Of a stretch of 64,000 nucleotides of DNA, positions 20,339-30,593 are shown piece after piece. Both the position numbers and the translations under genes were made by a program. Within the stretch, counting starts at the first letter, position 1; each line of letters starts with the position of its first letter. Source of the DNA: Limosilactobacillus caecicola (GTDB lineage: Bacteria; Bacillota; Bacilli; Lactobacillales; Lactobacillaceae); assembly GCF_943192935.1 (NCBI RefSeq), contig NZ_CALPCI010000006.1, positions 1 through 64,000 of the forward strand, given 5' to 3'. Under the pieces are notes generated by a model. It was given only the letters and a program-made list of their open reading frames with translations. It did not search any database and was not told where the DNA came from.

Positions 20339-20908
20339 TTACTGATCGAGATCGCTAAAGTCCACTTGGGGATTTTGCTTGGCTTTCTCAGGAACCTGCA
20401 AATAGTCCAGCTTGGTGAAGTGATGAAGTTTCGCCACTAAGTTTGCCGGGAACGTCAAAATTTTAGCATCAAATGCCGCCACAGTGGAGTTGTAAAGCTG
20501 CCGTGAGTAAGCAATCTTGTTTTCTGTATTACTCAATTCTTCCATTAACTTGCTGAACTCCGCACTGGCCTTTAAGTCAGGATAATTTTCTGCCACAGCA
20601 TACAGCGAATTGAGGGCCCCAGTCAACTTGTCTGCCGCGGCCATCTTGGCCTGAGGATCATCAGCGGGGGCCTGAGCAACTTGTTGGCGCAAAGCGGTCA
20701 CCTTTTCTAAAGTTTTGGCTTCGTACTTACTGTACCCCTTCACCGTGTTGACCAGGTTAGGAATCAAATCATTCCGCCGTTGCAACTGCACATCAATTTG
20801 GCTCCAAGATTCCTGGGCGTTCGTCCGCATTCGGACCAGACCGTTGTAAATGCTGATGTAAATTAAGATCAACACCACCACAATGATTAAAATAATAATA
20901 GTTGTCAT
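20339..20908 (-). CDS. lemA: LemA family protein
   Basis: The 189-aa protein has one N-terminal TM helix (IIILIIVVVLILIYISIYNG) and an extracytoplasmic four-helix domain with the LemA signature (NAQESWSQIDVQLQRRNDLIPNLVNTVKGY). The molecular role is unknown; its conserved pairing with htpX suggests a link to membrane protein quality control. SD GGAG precedes ATG 20908. It diverges from the phosphatase gene. Confidence 0.93.
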   Translation of the reverse strand: MTTIIILIIVVVLILIYISIYNGLVRMRTNAQESWSQIDVQLQRRNDLIPNLVNTVKGYSKYEAKTLEKVTALRQQVAQAPADDPQAKMAAADKLTGALNSLYAVAENYPDLKASAEFSKLMEELSNTENKIAYSRQLYNSTVAAFDAKILTFPANLVAKLHHFTKLDYLQVPEKAKQNPQVDFSDLDQ

Positions 20909-21012
20909 TTCGAAACTCCTTTACAAAATTTTACCCTAATCATACCAGGACCACTCGGCCATGAAAAGTTAAGACTTCATTAAGGCCACTCTCCGTGGCG
21001 ACTAATTTCGTA

Positions 21013-21021
21013 TGGTATGAT
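21013..21021 (+). promoter_or_regulatory. Extended -10 promoter of the phosphatase gene
   Basis: TGG-TATGAT (hexamer 21016-21021), 22 nt before the ATG, in the same TATGGTATGAT context as at 14101. Confidence 0.55.
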
Positions 21022-21043
21022 AAAAGAAAAGTGAGGGATGTCT

Positions 21044-21505
21044 ATGAAAGTTTTATTTGTCTGTTTAGGTAACATCTGCCGCTCACCATTAGCGGAAGCC
21101 ATGTTTCGCCAAATGGTTGCCGAACAAGGTCTCAGTGACCACATTACGATCGATTCAGCCGGGACCAGTAGTGAAGAGGAAGGTAACCACCCCTATCCAG
21201 GTATTCAACGAATTATGACCAAGTATCACCTGGCTGGCCATGACCTGGTTTCCCGACCAATCACCATGGCTGACTTTGATAACTTTGATTTGATTATTGG
21301 GATGGACGATATGAATATTCGTCACCTCAAATCGATCGCTCCGGCAGCTGATTTGCATAAGATCCATGGCATCAACGATTTAGTGCCCGGAAAAGCCGGT
21401 GAACCACTCCCAGATCCCTGGTATACCCATGAATTTCAGAAAACCTACGACGCACTCCACTTGGCCTTGCCATACTGGTTAGACTACGTGCAGGCGCAAC
21501 AATAA
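21044..21505 (+). CDS. Low-molecular-weight protein tyrosine phosphatase
   Basis: The 153-aa enzyme has the P-loop VCLGNICRS (CX5R) at the very N-terminus and the general-acid segment LPDPWYT near the C-terminus, so both catalytic parts are present. It probably dephosphorylates protein tyrosines; the target is unknown and no tyrosine kinase is in the window. The frame opens two codons earlier (21038), but SD GTGAGGG abuts that ATG, so ATG 21044 is preferred. Monocistronic, with its own promoter and a bidirectional terminator. Confidence 0.9.
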   Translation: MKVLFVCLGNICRSPLAEAMFRQMVAEQGLSDHITIDSAGTSSEEEGNHPYPGIQRIMTKYHLAGHDLVSRPITMADFDNFDLIIGMDDMNIRHLKSIAPAADLHKIHGINDLVPGKAGEPLPDPWYTHEFQKTYDALHLALPYWLDYVQAQQ

Positions 21506-21533
21506 TAAAAGCGACCAGCTGGTCGCTTTTATT
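21504..21533. terminator. Bidirectional terminator between phosphatase and sortase
   Basis: A perfect 30-bp palindrome with centre CCAGCTGG and outer AATAAAA/TTTTATT arms. It overlaps both stop codons of the converging genes (TAA 21503-21505 and the sortase stop at 21532-21534). Confidence 0.9.
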
Positions 21534-22218
21534 ATTTATTCGTATAACCCTTACTCAAGCTCTTTTGCACTGACTTCGGTGCCTGCTTGAACTTCATCGA
21601 TTTAACAAATTTACCCCGGATCATCAACCGCCGTGATCCCGTCTTATTACAAGTAATCAGGGTGATGATCTTTTGGGGCGTGTCGTTCACCACGTCGACC
21701 CGGGTGGCCGCAATAAATTTCCGTTCGGTAATCTGATATTCGTAAATCCGTGTCATGTCTGTCAAGTAAACCTTTTGGCCAACCTTGGCATCATAGTACA
21801 GTGGCGAAAACAAAATTCGTGAACCATGGGCCATGTTATGTCCCGCTAAGGCATAGTTTCCCTCACCCATTTTTTGGTCAGCCCGCATGGTGCCGGCAGC
21901 GAGGGCCAAGGTGTTATTATCAACACCCTTGCCAATCGGGATTGACATCTTGATGGCAGGAATGGAAATGACGCCAATCACCTTGATTGACTGTTTCCGG
22001 GCCCGCGCCTTTGCAACGGATTGTAAGTTCAGGTCCTGAACATTACTAAAATCGTAATTAGCCGACTTCTTGTTATTTTGTTTCACAGTTTGTTTGGTCA
22101 CCGTCGGGTGGTAACTTCCAACTAAGTAATACTTAATTTGCTGGTTAAAAATTAAAACGACACTGACGATCAATAAAATGACCACGGCCGTCCACCGGAA
22201 CCATTCCCGCTTTTTCAT
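21532..22218 (-). CDS. srtA: Class A sortase
   Basis: A membrane transpeptidase that cleaves LPXTG proteins between Thr and Gly and joins them to peptidoglycan. The 228-aa protein has an N-terminal TM anchor (about 10-30), the catalytic His in ALAGHNM, Cys in TLITCNKTG and Arg in SRRLMIRG. All three catalytic residues are present. The LPQTG protein at the right end of the window is a plausible substrate. It converges on the phosphatase gene and diverges from the MFS gene. Confidence 0.94.
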   Translation of the reverse strand: MKKREWFRWTAVVILLIVSVVLIFNQQIKYYLVGSYHPTVTKQTVKQNNKKSANYDFSNVQDLNLQSVAKARARKQSIKVIGVISIPAIKMSIPIGKGVDNNTLALAAGTMRADQKMGEGNYALAGHNMAHGSRILFSPLYYDAKVGQKVYLTDMTRIYEYQITERKFIAATRVDVVNDTPQKIITLITCNKTGSRRLMIRGKFVKSMKFKQAPKSVQKSLSKGYTNK

Positions 22219-22293
22219 TGCTTTTACCTACTTTTCGTTAGTGTTATCATAATAGCATTAGTATACAACAAAACTGACTAGAAGGTGATTTTT

Positions 22294-23511
22294 TTGTCTG
22301 GTCAAAAACAACCAGCCTGGGTACGGAACCTCCGTGTCCTTTCCATCGGCGTCTTTTTCGCCGGCATGGGCTTTTCTGAAATCATGCCCTTTCTTTCTTT
22401 ATACATTGCGACCTTGGGTCATTATACCCACCAACAACTAAACTTCTATTCTGGGGTTGTCTTTGCCGTCATGTACTGTGTTTCGGCGATCGTTTCTCCG
22501 TACTGGGGAAAGCTTGCTGACCGCAAAGGGCGGAAGCCAATGATCTTGCGGGCGGCCCTTGGGATGGCAGTCGTGATTGCTGCCATGGGGTTGGTCACCA
22601 ATGTCTGGCAATTAATCGGTTTGCGGATGGCCCAGGGGGTCTTTGCCGGCTTCGTCAGTAATTCAAACGCCTTGATTGCTACTGAAACCCCCAAGAAAAA
22701 GTCTGGCCAAGCTTTGGGAACCATGGCGGCCGGCGTCACCGGTGGGAACCTCTTGGGGCCACTGCTCGGTGGGACCCTTGCGGAAATTTTTAGTTACCGG
22801 GTCACCTTCTTTATTACCGGTGGCATTCTCTTTATCATCTTCTTAGGATGTTTATTCTTCGTTCATGAAGAAGGGTTTCAACCGGTTAAAGAAAAGAAGT
22901 TTGATAAGGCTGCTGGTGTGATTCATGAATTAAAATCACCACGGATTATTTTTGGGCTCCTAATTACAACCATGATTATTCAAGCGGCTAATAATTCCAT
23001 CAACCCCATTATTTCTCTCTTTATTAAGGAACTAATGCATGGCGGCAAAGGAGTCACCTTCGTCAGTGGGGTCATTGCAGCACTACCAGGTGTGGCCACG
23101 ATGGTTGCCGCGCCATTGTTAGGCCGTCTTGGTGACCGGATTGGGACTCAAAAAATCTTAATTAGCGGTTTTATCGTCAGCATTCTCTGCTTCGTGCCGA
23201 GCGCCTTCGTGCAAAACCCGTGGCAATTAGGGATCTTGCGTTTCCTGATCGGCATTGCTGACGCCTCACTTTTCCCGCAAGTGCAAACCCTCTTAACGAA
23301 GAATTCCCCTAGCAAGCTAACCGGCCGCATTTTTAGCTGGAACCAGAGTTTCATGTACATTGGCAATATTATGGGGCCCCTGATTGGCGGCTTCGTCGCC
23401 GGACTGTATGATTACGGCGCCGTCTTCCTATCCACCGCTTTCTTAGTTTTAGTCAACATGCTCCTGTTCATCTTCAATGTCTACCGTCCATTGAGCAAGC
23501 CAACCGTTTAA
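22294..23511 (+). CDS. Major facilitator superfamily drug exporter-like protein
   Basis: About 405 aa with 12 predicted TM segments. The loop 2-3 motif appears as GKLADRKGRKPMI and motif C-like glycine-rich GVTGGNLLGPLLGG is present, as in DHA1 proton-coupled drug exporters. The substrate cannot be told. The frame opens at GTG 22285, but AAGGTG (22283-22288) overlaps it and is 6 nt from TTG 22294, which I prefer. Monocistronic, ending in a strong hairpin. Confidence 0.85.
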   Translation: MSGQKQPAWVRNLRVLSIGVFFAGMGFSEIMPFLSLYIATLGHYTHQQLNFYSGVVFAVMYCVSAIVSPYWGKLADRKGRKPMILRAALGMAVVIAAMGLVTNVWQLIGLRMAQGVFAGFVSNSNALIATETPKKKSGQALGTMAAGVTGGNLLGPLLGGTLAEIFSYRVTFFITGGILFIIFLGCLFFVHEEGFQPVKEKKFDKAAGVIHELKSPRIIFGLLITTMIIQAANNSINPIISLFIKELMHGGKGVTFVSGVIAALPGVATMVAAPLLGRLGDRIGTQKILISGFIVSILCFVPSAFVQNPWQLGILRFLIGIADASLFPQVQTLLTKNSPSKLTGRIFSWNQSFMYIGNIMGPLIGGFVAGLYDYGAVFLSTAFLVLVNMLLFIFNVYRPLSKPTV

Positions 23512-23515
23512 ACGC

Positions 23516-23551
23516 AAAAAAAGATCCTGGCATTTGCCAGGATCTTTTTTT
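23516..23551. terminator. Bidirectional terminator between MFS gene and rpmE2
   Basis: A 16-bp perfect stem (A7-GATCCTGGC / GCCAGGATC-T7) with a 4-nt loop; T-tracts on both strands. Confidence 0.92.
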
Positions 23552-23564
23552 GACGGCCAACCAA

Positions 23565-23816
23565 TTAGTTGTTGGTAAAACCGTACTTCTTGTTGAACTT
23601 GTCGACTGCCCCATCGGCTTGAGTAAACTTTTGCTTACCAGTGTAGAATGGGTGTGAGTCAGAAGTAACTTCAACCCGAATCAATGGGTATTCGTTACCG
23701 TCTTCCCACTTAACAGTTTCTTTTGAAGTAGCAGTTGAGCCAGATAAGAACTTGTAGCCAGTTGAAGAATCTTCAAATACTACGTAGTGGTAATCTGGAT
23801 GAATTCCTTGTTTCAT
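23565..23816 (-). CDS. rpmE2: Ribosomal protein bL31, type B
   Basis: The 83-aa protein has the bL31 signature ([29 protein letters not shown]). It lacks the zinc-binding cysteines of the A form, so it is the zinc-independent type B (YtiA-like), often used under zinc limitation in Bacillus. No Zur-like box was seen upstream here, so it may be the only, constitutive L31. Confidence 0.96.
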   Translation of the reverse strand: MKQGIHPDYHYVVFEDSSTGYKFLSGSTATSKETVKWEDGNEYPLIRVEVTSDSHPFYTGKQKFTQADGAVDKFNKKYGFTNN

Positions 23817-23909
23817 AATTTATACGCTCCTTTGCCATGAATCATTGCCTGAAACATAGTTATTTTTACAACTACGATAGGATAACATATATTCGTGATG
23901 AACGCAAAC

Positions 23910-25172
23910 CTATTCGTCATCTTCGATCTTAACGTCACCGTTTAACCGGTTTAACTTCCACACGATCCGGTCGTACCCGCGGAGGATGTTATCAGCCTTA
24001 TGAATGACGGTCGTCCCATTTGCCATGAGGCCCGCAATCACCAAAGCTGCCCCGGCACGAATTTCTCCGGCTTCAACATCAGCCCCGTGTAATTCATCCG
24101 TATGGTCAATCGTAATGGTGCCATCATTGGCTTGGATCTTCATACCCATTTTTTGCAATTCCGGAATATGCTTGACCCGTTCCGGATAAATGGTATCAAC
24201 AACCGTACTTTTCCCGGCTGCTAAGGACATCAGCGGCGTCAATGGTTGCTGTAGATCCGTGGCAAAACCAGGGTATGGCATGGTCTTGACATGAACGGGC
24301 TTCAGACTATGAACCGTTGGGACGTAGATTTTATCACTATCGATTTGGAGGTCAACGCCCATTTCCATTAATTTGCTGGTGTAAGCATCCAGGTGCTCTG
24401 GAATGACGTTTTTAAGCATCACCCCATCCCCTAAGGCGGCTGCTAAGGACAGGTACGTCCCAGTTTCAATCCGGTCCGCAATAATGGTGTGGGTATTCAT
24501 GGATTGCAGGGTGTCAACTCCGGTAATCCGGACCACGTCCGTCCCAACACCCCGGATTTTAGCTCCCATGTTATTTAAAAAGGTCGCCAAATCAATAATT
24601 TCTGGTTCCCGGGCTGCGTTTTCGATAATCGTCGTCCCTTCAGCGCGGACCGCTGCTAAAATGGCATTGATTGTCGCTCCGACCGAAACCATGTCCATGA
24701 AGATTCGGGCGCCATGTAAACCATTGGGCGCGTCTAAGTGGACGGTTCCCTGGTCTTCACTGACGTTGGCACCCAATGCTTTAAAGGCCTTTAAATGTTG
24801 GTCAATCGGGCGCGGGCCAATATTGTCACCACCAGGAAAAGTCAAAGTTGCCCGGTGAAAACGGCCCAATAGTGCCCCCATGAAGTAATAAGATGCCCGT
24901 AAACTTTTAATTGCCTTACTCGGGAGTTCCGCCTCAATGATCTGAGTCGGATCAATGTCGAGTACCCCATGGGTAAACTCTGATTTAACGTTCATTGATT
25001 CCAGAATAATCATCAAGTTATGAACATCCAAGATGTCAGGGACAGTATCAAACTGGACTGGCGTATCCGCCAAGATAGCTGCTGGAATGAGTGCAACGGT
25101 ACTATTTTTGGCCCCGCCGATGGTCACTTCACCAGCTATTCGGTTTCCTCCTTGAATGATCAGTTTCTTCAT
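23910..25172 (-). CDS. murA: UDP-GlcNAc 1-carboxyvinyltransferase MurA with Asp at the Cys115 position
   Basis: Catalyses the first committed step of peptidoglycan synthesis, adding enolpyruvate from PEP to UDP-GlcNAc. The 420-aa protein has the KN motif (GAKNS, K22) and the usual two-domain fold. In the active-site loop the sequence is FPGGDNIGPRPIDQHL: Asp116 (codon GAC, 24825-24827) sits where most MurA enzymes have the Cys that fosfomycin alkylates. Asp is functional there and gives fosfomycin insensitivity in the known examples (Mycobacterium, Chlamydia). Many lactobacilli have two murA paralogues; only this one is in the window. The 287-nt gap to pyrG shows no clear gene or U-tract terminator. 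Confidence 0.95.
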   Translation of the reverse strand: MKKLIIQGGNRIAGEVTIGGAKNSTVALIPAAILADTPVQFDTVPDILDVHNLMIILESMNVKSEFTHGVLDIDPTQIIEAELPSKAIKSLRASYYFMGALLGRFHRATLTFPGGDNIGPRPIDQHLKAFKALGANVSEDQGTVHLDAPNGLHGARIFMDMVSVGATINAILAAVRAEGTTIIENAAREPEIIDLATFLNNMGAKIRGVGTDVVRITGVDTLQSMNTHTIIADRIETGTYLSLAAALGDGVMLKNVIPEHLDAYTSKLMEMGVDLQIDSDKIYVPTVHSLKPVHVKTMPYPGFATDLQQPLTPLMSLAAGKSTVVDTIYPERVKHIPELQKMGMKIQANDGTITIDHTDELHGADVEAGEIRAGAALVIAGLMANGTTVIHKADNILRGYDRIVWKLNRLNGDVKIEDDE

Positions 25173-25459
25173 AGTGATCTATCCTCGCTTACAATTTTTA
25201 CTTTTTTAGGTTTTTAATTCTTAATTATTATATTTAAACAGTCAATAAACATAATAATGAACTGGGCGTCAAATTACAAGTTTTTCGGCAAATAATTAAA
25301 CTTTCTTCAAATTCAATTTCCCGGGAAAAGATTTCGTTGATCGCAGCAAGGCTTTCAACCACAAGCAGCCTTCAGCATTCCTGAAAAGCAGGGCGCTGGA
25401 GACTCATTTTGATAATCTCGGGTTATTTAATAGGCATTTTTGCCGCACCAAGCCAAGCA

Positions 25460-27067
<1,608 letters not shown>

Positions 27068-27093
27068 TTACTCTCCTTTGGCTCTATTACGTT

Positions 27094-27206
27094 AAAAACA
27101 AAAAAACTCCCCATTTCGTATGAAACAGGGAGCTATTGAAACGAGATGTCCCAAGCTTTCTTGGGAGCCCAAGTAAAATAATACAAAGGCTAACCCGAAT
27201 AGTCAA
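27094..27206 (-). promoter_or_regulatory. pyrG: pyrG promoter and CTP-sensing GGGC attenuator
   Basis: The promoter has TTGACT (27201-27206), a 17-nt spacer and TATTAT (27178-27183). Seven nt later the transcript would begin at 27170 with GGGCTCCC. About 40 nt downstream is an 11-bp terminator hairpin, CTCCCTGTTTC / GAAATGGGGAG (27107-27132), followed by TTTTTTTG. This matches the B. subtilis pyrG leader, whose transcript starts GGGCUC. There, low CTP stalls polymerase at position 4, extra G residues are added, and the G-run pairs with the C/U-rich 5' arm of the terminator to allow read-through. The mechanism is transferred from B. subtilis; all the parts are visible here. Confidence 0.88.
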
Positions 27207-27215
27207 GCGAAACTT

Positions 27216-27782
27216 TTATTCTTCGTCACCATCATCGTAATCATCGTCATCACTATGTAATTCTGACAGGTGATTTTCAATGTCGCTATCCGAATCATCG
27301 TCGTCAATCGGATTATCATCATCGTAATCATCACTGTCATCATAATCATCTGAATCGTCATCATCGTCGTTCAGATCATCATCTTCGGGATCATCATTGT
27401 CGTAATCGATGACATCATCATCGTCATCACTACCCGTCAAGAAGGCATTAACCTTCCGACGACGCTTCTTTGGACGATCATCACTATCATCGTCATCTGA
27501 TTCACCAACAGTGGCTTCATCAATTGAATCGTATGGGTACCATGCACGCAAGCCCCAAGTATTATCACCAAGGGAGATAAAACTGCCGTCGACGTTTAAG
27601 TCAGTGTAGAATTGGGAAAGCCGTTCCCGAATTTCCTCATCACTCTTGCCAAGGTACTGTTGAATTTCGTTTGTAAGATCCGCAAACGCCATCGCTTCAC
27701 CATGGTAAGCTAAAATTGCGTGTGCGACTTCGATCATTGAAAGTTCTGATTTATCTTGGCCATCGAAAACCTTTAAATCCAA
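27216..27782 (-). CDS. rpoE: RNA polymerase delta subunit
   Basis: A Gram-positive RNA polymerase subunit that speeds recycling and tunes promoter response to initiating NTP. The N-terminal folded HARE-HTH domain (about 1-90, [33 protein letters not shown]) is followed by a disordered, almost purely Asp/Glu/Ser tail (about 105-188). ATG 27794 is also in frame but abuts its SD (GAAGGG), so TTG 27782, which gives the family N-terminus, is preferred though spaced 12 nt. It lies upstream of pyrG. Confidence 0.92.
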   Translation of the reverse strand: MDLKVFDGQDKSELSMIEVAHAILAYHGEAMAFADLTNEIQQYLGKSDEEIRERLSQFYTDLNVDGSFISLGDNTWGLRAWYPYDSIDEATVGESDDDDSDDRPKKRRRKVNAFLTGSDDDDDVIDYDNDDPEDDDLNDDDDDSDDYDDSDDYDDDNPIDDDDSDSDIENHLSELHSDDDDYDDGDEE

Positions 27783-27827
27783 ATTGGTGCACATCCCTTC
27801 AAAAAGTCTAATCTATATATTACAATA

Positions 27828-28253
27828 TTACGCTTGAAATTGCAATTGAATCCGGTATGTTCCTAGAACTTGACCGGCGTTTTTTAACTGGTATTTGGTG
27901 GTTAACCGGCCCCATCGTTCTTCAAAGTTGATCTCCTTGGTCAATTCGAACGTGGTGACTGCCAAATGAATCACCCCGTATTCGGTTTGATAACGCGTAA
28001 TCGTTTCCTGATCCTCCTGAAATTGGAGTCGGGTCTCTTTCGGACCGCGGCGATCTAACTGCACCCCTTTACCATCAAGGCGAAATTGGACCGGGGTTTC
28101 CTGACCGGCCTGGTGCTCCAGGTAGCGTAAGTAGGTTTGCCCACCACCAAGGCGAATCAACCGTCCTGGTTCATGGAACGCAAATTTTTCAGTGTCACCA
28201 TTCATCTGAATCTCTGTCTTTAAATCAACAGTTACTGGGTACTCTTCCTTGAT
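27828..28253 (-). CDS. ywiB: DUF1934 beta-barrel protein (YwiB-like) with apparent ATC start
   Basis: A small lipocalin-like beta-barrel family of unknown function. The first ATG (28205, 125 aa) would cut off conserved N-terminal strand residues (IKEEYPVTVDLKTEIQ), which are open in frame upstream. The only well-placed SD (AGGTGA, 28260-28265) is 6 nt before an ATC codon at 28251-28253, and an in-frame stop lies just above. Either translation starts at ATC, or the original start has mutated and the shorter form is made. Upstream of rpoE on the same strand. Confidence 0.7.
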   Translation of the reverse strand: MKEEYPVTVDLKTEIQMNGDTEKFAFHEPGRLIRLGGGQTYLRYLEHQAGQETPVQFRLDGKGVQLDRRGPKETRLQFQEDQETITRYQTEYGVIHLAVTTFELTKEINFEERWGRLTTKYQLKNAGQVLGTYRIQLQFQA

Positions 28254-28373
28254 TGTTCTTCACCTAACTTCATTTTTGACCATTATAAGCTAGATTGGGA
28301 ATCTGCGCCAGCAATGCGGAAATTGAGATAATTTTGTATAATAATAAGAAAAGTTCAGGTTAGGAAGCGAACT

Positions 28374-29729
28374 ATGAGTTTTCAAGATGAAGAATTAAGC
28401 AAAGAAAAGGTCTTCCGTGATCCCATTCACGGTCACGTCATCGTTGACAATCAAATTATTTTAGATCTGATCAACACCCCTGAGTTTCAACGACTCCGTC
28501 GAATCAAGCAGCTGGGCACCACCTCACTTACTTTTCATGGCGCCGAACACTCCCGCTTTGGTCATTGCTTAGGTGTGTACGAAATTGCCCGACGCATGTG
28601 TAATCACTTTGAACGAAACTATCCCAGCAATCACCCCGGGGATGGTTTGTGGAACGACCAAGAACGCCCCGTTGCCCTGACTGCGGCCCTCCTCCACGAC
28701 CTGGGACACGGGCCATACTCGCACACATTTGAACACATTTTCAACACCGACCACGAAGCAATTACTAAGCAAATCATTACCAGTCCGGAAACCAACGTTA
28801 ACCGAATTCTCCGCCGGGTCAGTCCAACTTTCCCGCAAGAGGTGGCTAGTGTCATTGACCACACCTATCCCAACCAGCAAGTTGTGCAAATGATTTCCAG
28901 TCAGGTGGACGCCGACCGGATGGACTACCTGCAGCGTGACGCCTACTATACTGGCACCAATTATGGTAAATACGACCTTGACCGGGTTCTTCGGGTCATG
29001 CGCCCCGTTAAAAACGGGATTGCCTTTGAAATTTCCGGAATGCATGCCGTTGAAGATTACATCATTAGTCGTTTGCAAATGTACTTACAAATCTACTTTC
29101 ACCCGGTTTCCCGGTCGATGGAAGTGATTTTGGACCACCTCTTAATGCGGGCTAAGTACCTGTACCAACACCCGAGTGACTACTCCCCCGTCTTTACACC
29201 ACACATGCTAATGCCCTTCTTTAATGGTCATTACTCCCTGAGTGATTACCTCTCACTAGACGACGGTGTCTTGACGACCTACTTCCTCCACTGGCGCGAC
29301 TCTGGTGACGACATCCTGAGTGACCTTGCCAACCGCTTCCTAAACCGGCGCCCTTTTAAATCGGTCCTGTATGATTCATCAACGGCAGCATTACTGCCAA
29401 AGCTCCGTGACCTAATCTCCACAGCCGGATACAATGACCAGTACTATACCGCCACCAATTCTAGTTACAAGCTTCCTTACGATACCTATAACCCCCAGGA
29501 TTCTAAGCCCCAAAGTCAAATTGAACTCATCCAGCCCAACGGCGAATTGGTTGAACTTTCCCAAGTCAGCACCTTAGTCCAAAGTATTTCGGGACGCGAA
29601 GCCGGCGATGAACGGTTCTTCTTCCCAAAGGAAATGCTGGTCCAACACGATAACATCGAGATCTTCCAACCGATTTACGATGAATTTCAGCAATACATTC
29701 AAAATAATCAAATTATTGTTCCAAAGTAA
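28374..29729 (+). CDS. HD-domain phosphohydrolase, YwfO-like dNTPase family
   Basis: The 451-aa protein has the metal-binding HD signature: HSRFGHCLGVYEIARRM, ALLHDLGHGPYSHTFEH and DRMDYLQRDAYYTG. It resembles the dGTP triphosphohydrolase-like enzymes of Firmicutes (EF1143/YwfO). It probably hydrolyses deoxynucleoside triphosphates; the substrate is inference. Promoter-like TATAAT lies about 35 nt upstream. Single gene, diverging from ywiB and ending in a bidirectional terminator. Confidence 0.88.
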   Translation: MSFQDEELSKEKVFRDPIHGHVIVDNQIILDLINTPEFQRLRRIKQLGTTSLTFHGAEHSRFGHCLGVYEIARRMCNHFERNYPSNHPGDGLWNDQERPVALTAALLHDLGHGPYSHTFEHIFNTDHEAITKQIITSPETNVNRILRRVSPTFPQEVASVIDHTYPNQQVVQMISSQVDADRMDYLQRDAYYTGTNYGKYDLDRVLRVMRPVKNGIAFEISGMHAVEDYIISRLQMYLQIYFHPVSRSMEVILDHLLMRAKYLYQHPSDYSPVFTPHMLMPFFNGHYSLSDYLSLDDGVLTTYFLHWRDSGDDILSDLANRFLNRRPFKSVLYDSSTAALLPKLRDLISTAGYNDQYYTATNSSYKLPYDTYNPQDSKPQSQIELIQPNGELVELSQVSTLVQSISGREAGDERFFFPKEMLVQHDNIEIFQPIYDEFQQYIQNNQIIVPK

Positions 29730-29759
29730 AAGGCTAGGCGTTTTTAGCGCCTAGCCTTT
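29728..29759. terminator. Bidirectional terminator between HD hydrolase and lipoprotein
   Basis: A 12-bp perfect stem AAAGGCTAGGCG / CGCCTAGCCTTT with a 7-nt loop; it overlaps the HD gene stop. T/A tracts are short, so efficiency is uncertain. Confidence 0.75.
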
Positions 29760-29770
29760 GATTGTCATTG

Positions 29771-30487
29771 TTAGTTTACTTTCGTAGCCGTCCCCGTCGA
29801 GGAATTGTATTCGTAAATACCAACCATGTTGGCAACGGAGTTATCGGAGTTATCTTGACGAACTTCGAAACGGTAAACGTTCCCGTTCTTGGAAACTGGG
29901 ATGATACCGTAACCCTTCTTGTTGAAGCCCATCTTGTTGGCGAAGTCCGTAATCACACTTTCTTCAGTTTGTTCTGCAGCACTCGCATTGGCTGCTGATT
30001 GTGAAGATTGACTTGATTGACTCGTAGCCTTGCTTTGACTGTTAGAAGACTTCTTTGTGGAACTGGTTTCAATTTCACCATTAATGGCTTTTGAAATCTT
30101 CACCCGCAATGCCTTATAGGCCTTAGCCATTGGCTTGCTACTGGACTTCATTCCAGGCAATTCAGCCTCTGCTTCTTGGTAGTTCCCCTTGTTGTAATCT
30201 GAACGGGCATCCAAGTAGCTCTCCAAGTCGTCTTCAAGGTTTTCAACCTTTTTATTTTCGTGTTCAACATCATCCAAAAGGTTGTAAGCCTTTTGATACT
30301 TACCTTGTGTAATCAGATCGTTAGCTTGATCATAAGCTTTGTCAGCAGCACTCTTCGTGACCTTGGTTGATTTTACCGAACTGTCACTGGAACTGGCGCT
30401 TTTCTTATTGCCACAACCAGCAAGTCCAAGCACCAAGGCGAAGCCCGCAACAGGTAGTGCAACCTTTGATACCAAGCCCTTTTTCAT
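29771..30487 (-). CDS. Lipoprotein with helical repeat region, unknown function
   Basis: The 238-aa protein begins with a lipoprotein signal peptide ending in LGLAGC, so it should be lipid-anchored outside the membrane. Residues about 50-125 are helical and TPR-like (AYDQANDLITQGKYQKAYNLLDD, ARSDYNKGNYQEAEAEL). A Ser/Gln-rich linker (about 128-160) leads to a small C-terminal beta domain (GIIPVSKNGNVYRFEVRQDN). I do not recognise a named family. Single gene between terminators. Confidence 0.8.
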   Translation of the reverse strand: MKKGLVSKVALPVAGFALVLGLAGCGNKKSASSSDSSVKSTKVTKSAADKAYDQANDLITQGKYQKAYNLLDDVEHENKKVENLEDDLESYLDARSDYNKGNYQEAEAELPGMKSSSKPMAKAYKALRVKISKAINGEIETSSTKKSSNSQSKATSQSSQSSQSAANASAAEQTEESVITDFANKMGFNKKGYGIIPVSKNGNVYRFEVRQDNSDNSVANMVGIYEYNSSTGTATKVN

Positions 30488-30545
30488 TATTACTAATCCT
30501 CCTTAGTATGATTATGGAATATTATAACATTTTTGCTCCATAACC

Positions 30546-30590
30546 AAAAATCGTTTGCTAAGACAAATAGGAACCTTAACAAACGATTTC
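30546..30590 (-). terminator. prs: Intrinsic terminator after prs
   Basis: Arms AAATCGTTTG / CAAACGATTT around a 22-nt loop that is partly self-complementary; TTTTTGG follows on minus. Confidence 0.65.
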
Positions 30591-30593
30591 TTG

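Noticed and set aside
27219-27450. Repetitive GATGAT-type DNA in rpoE as a tandem repeat
   Set aside because: It is the coding sequence of the acidic Asp-rich tail of the delta subunit, normal for the family.
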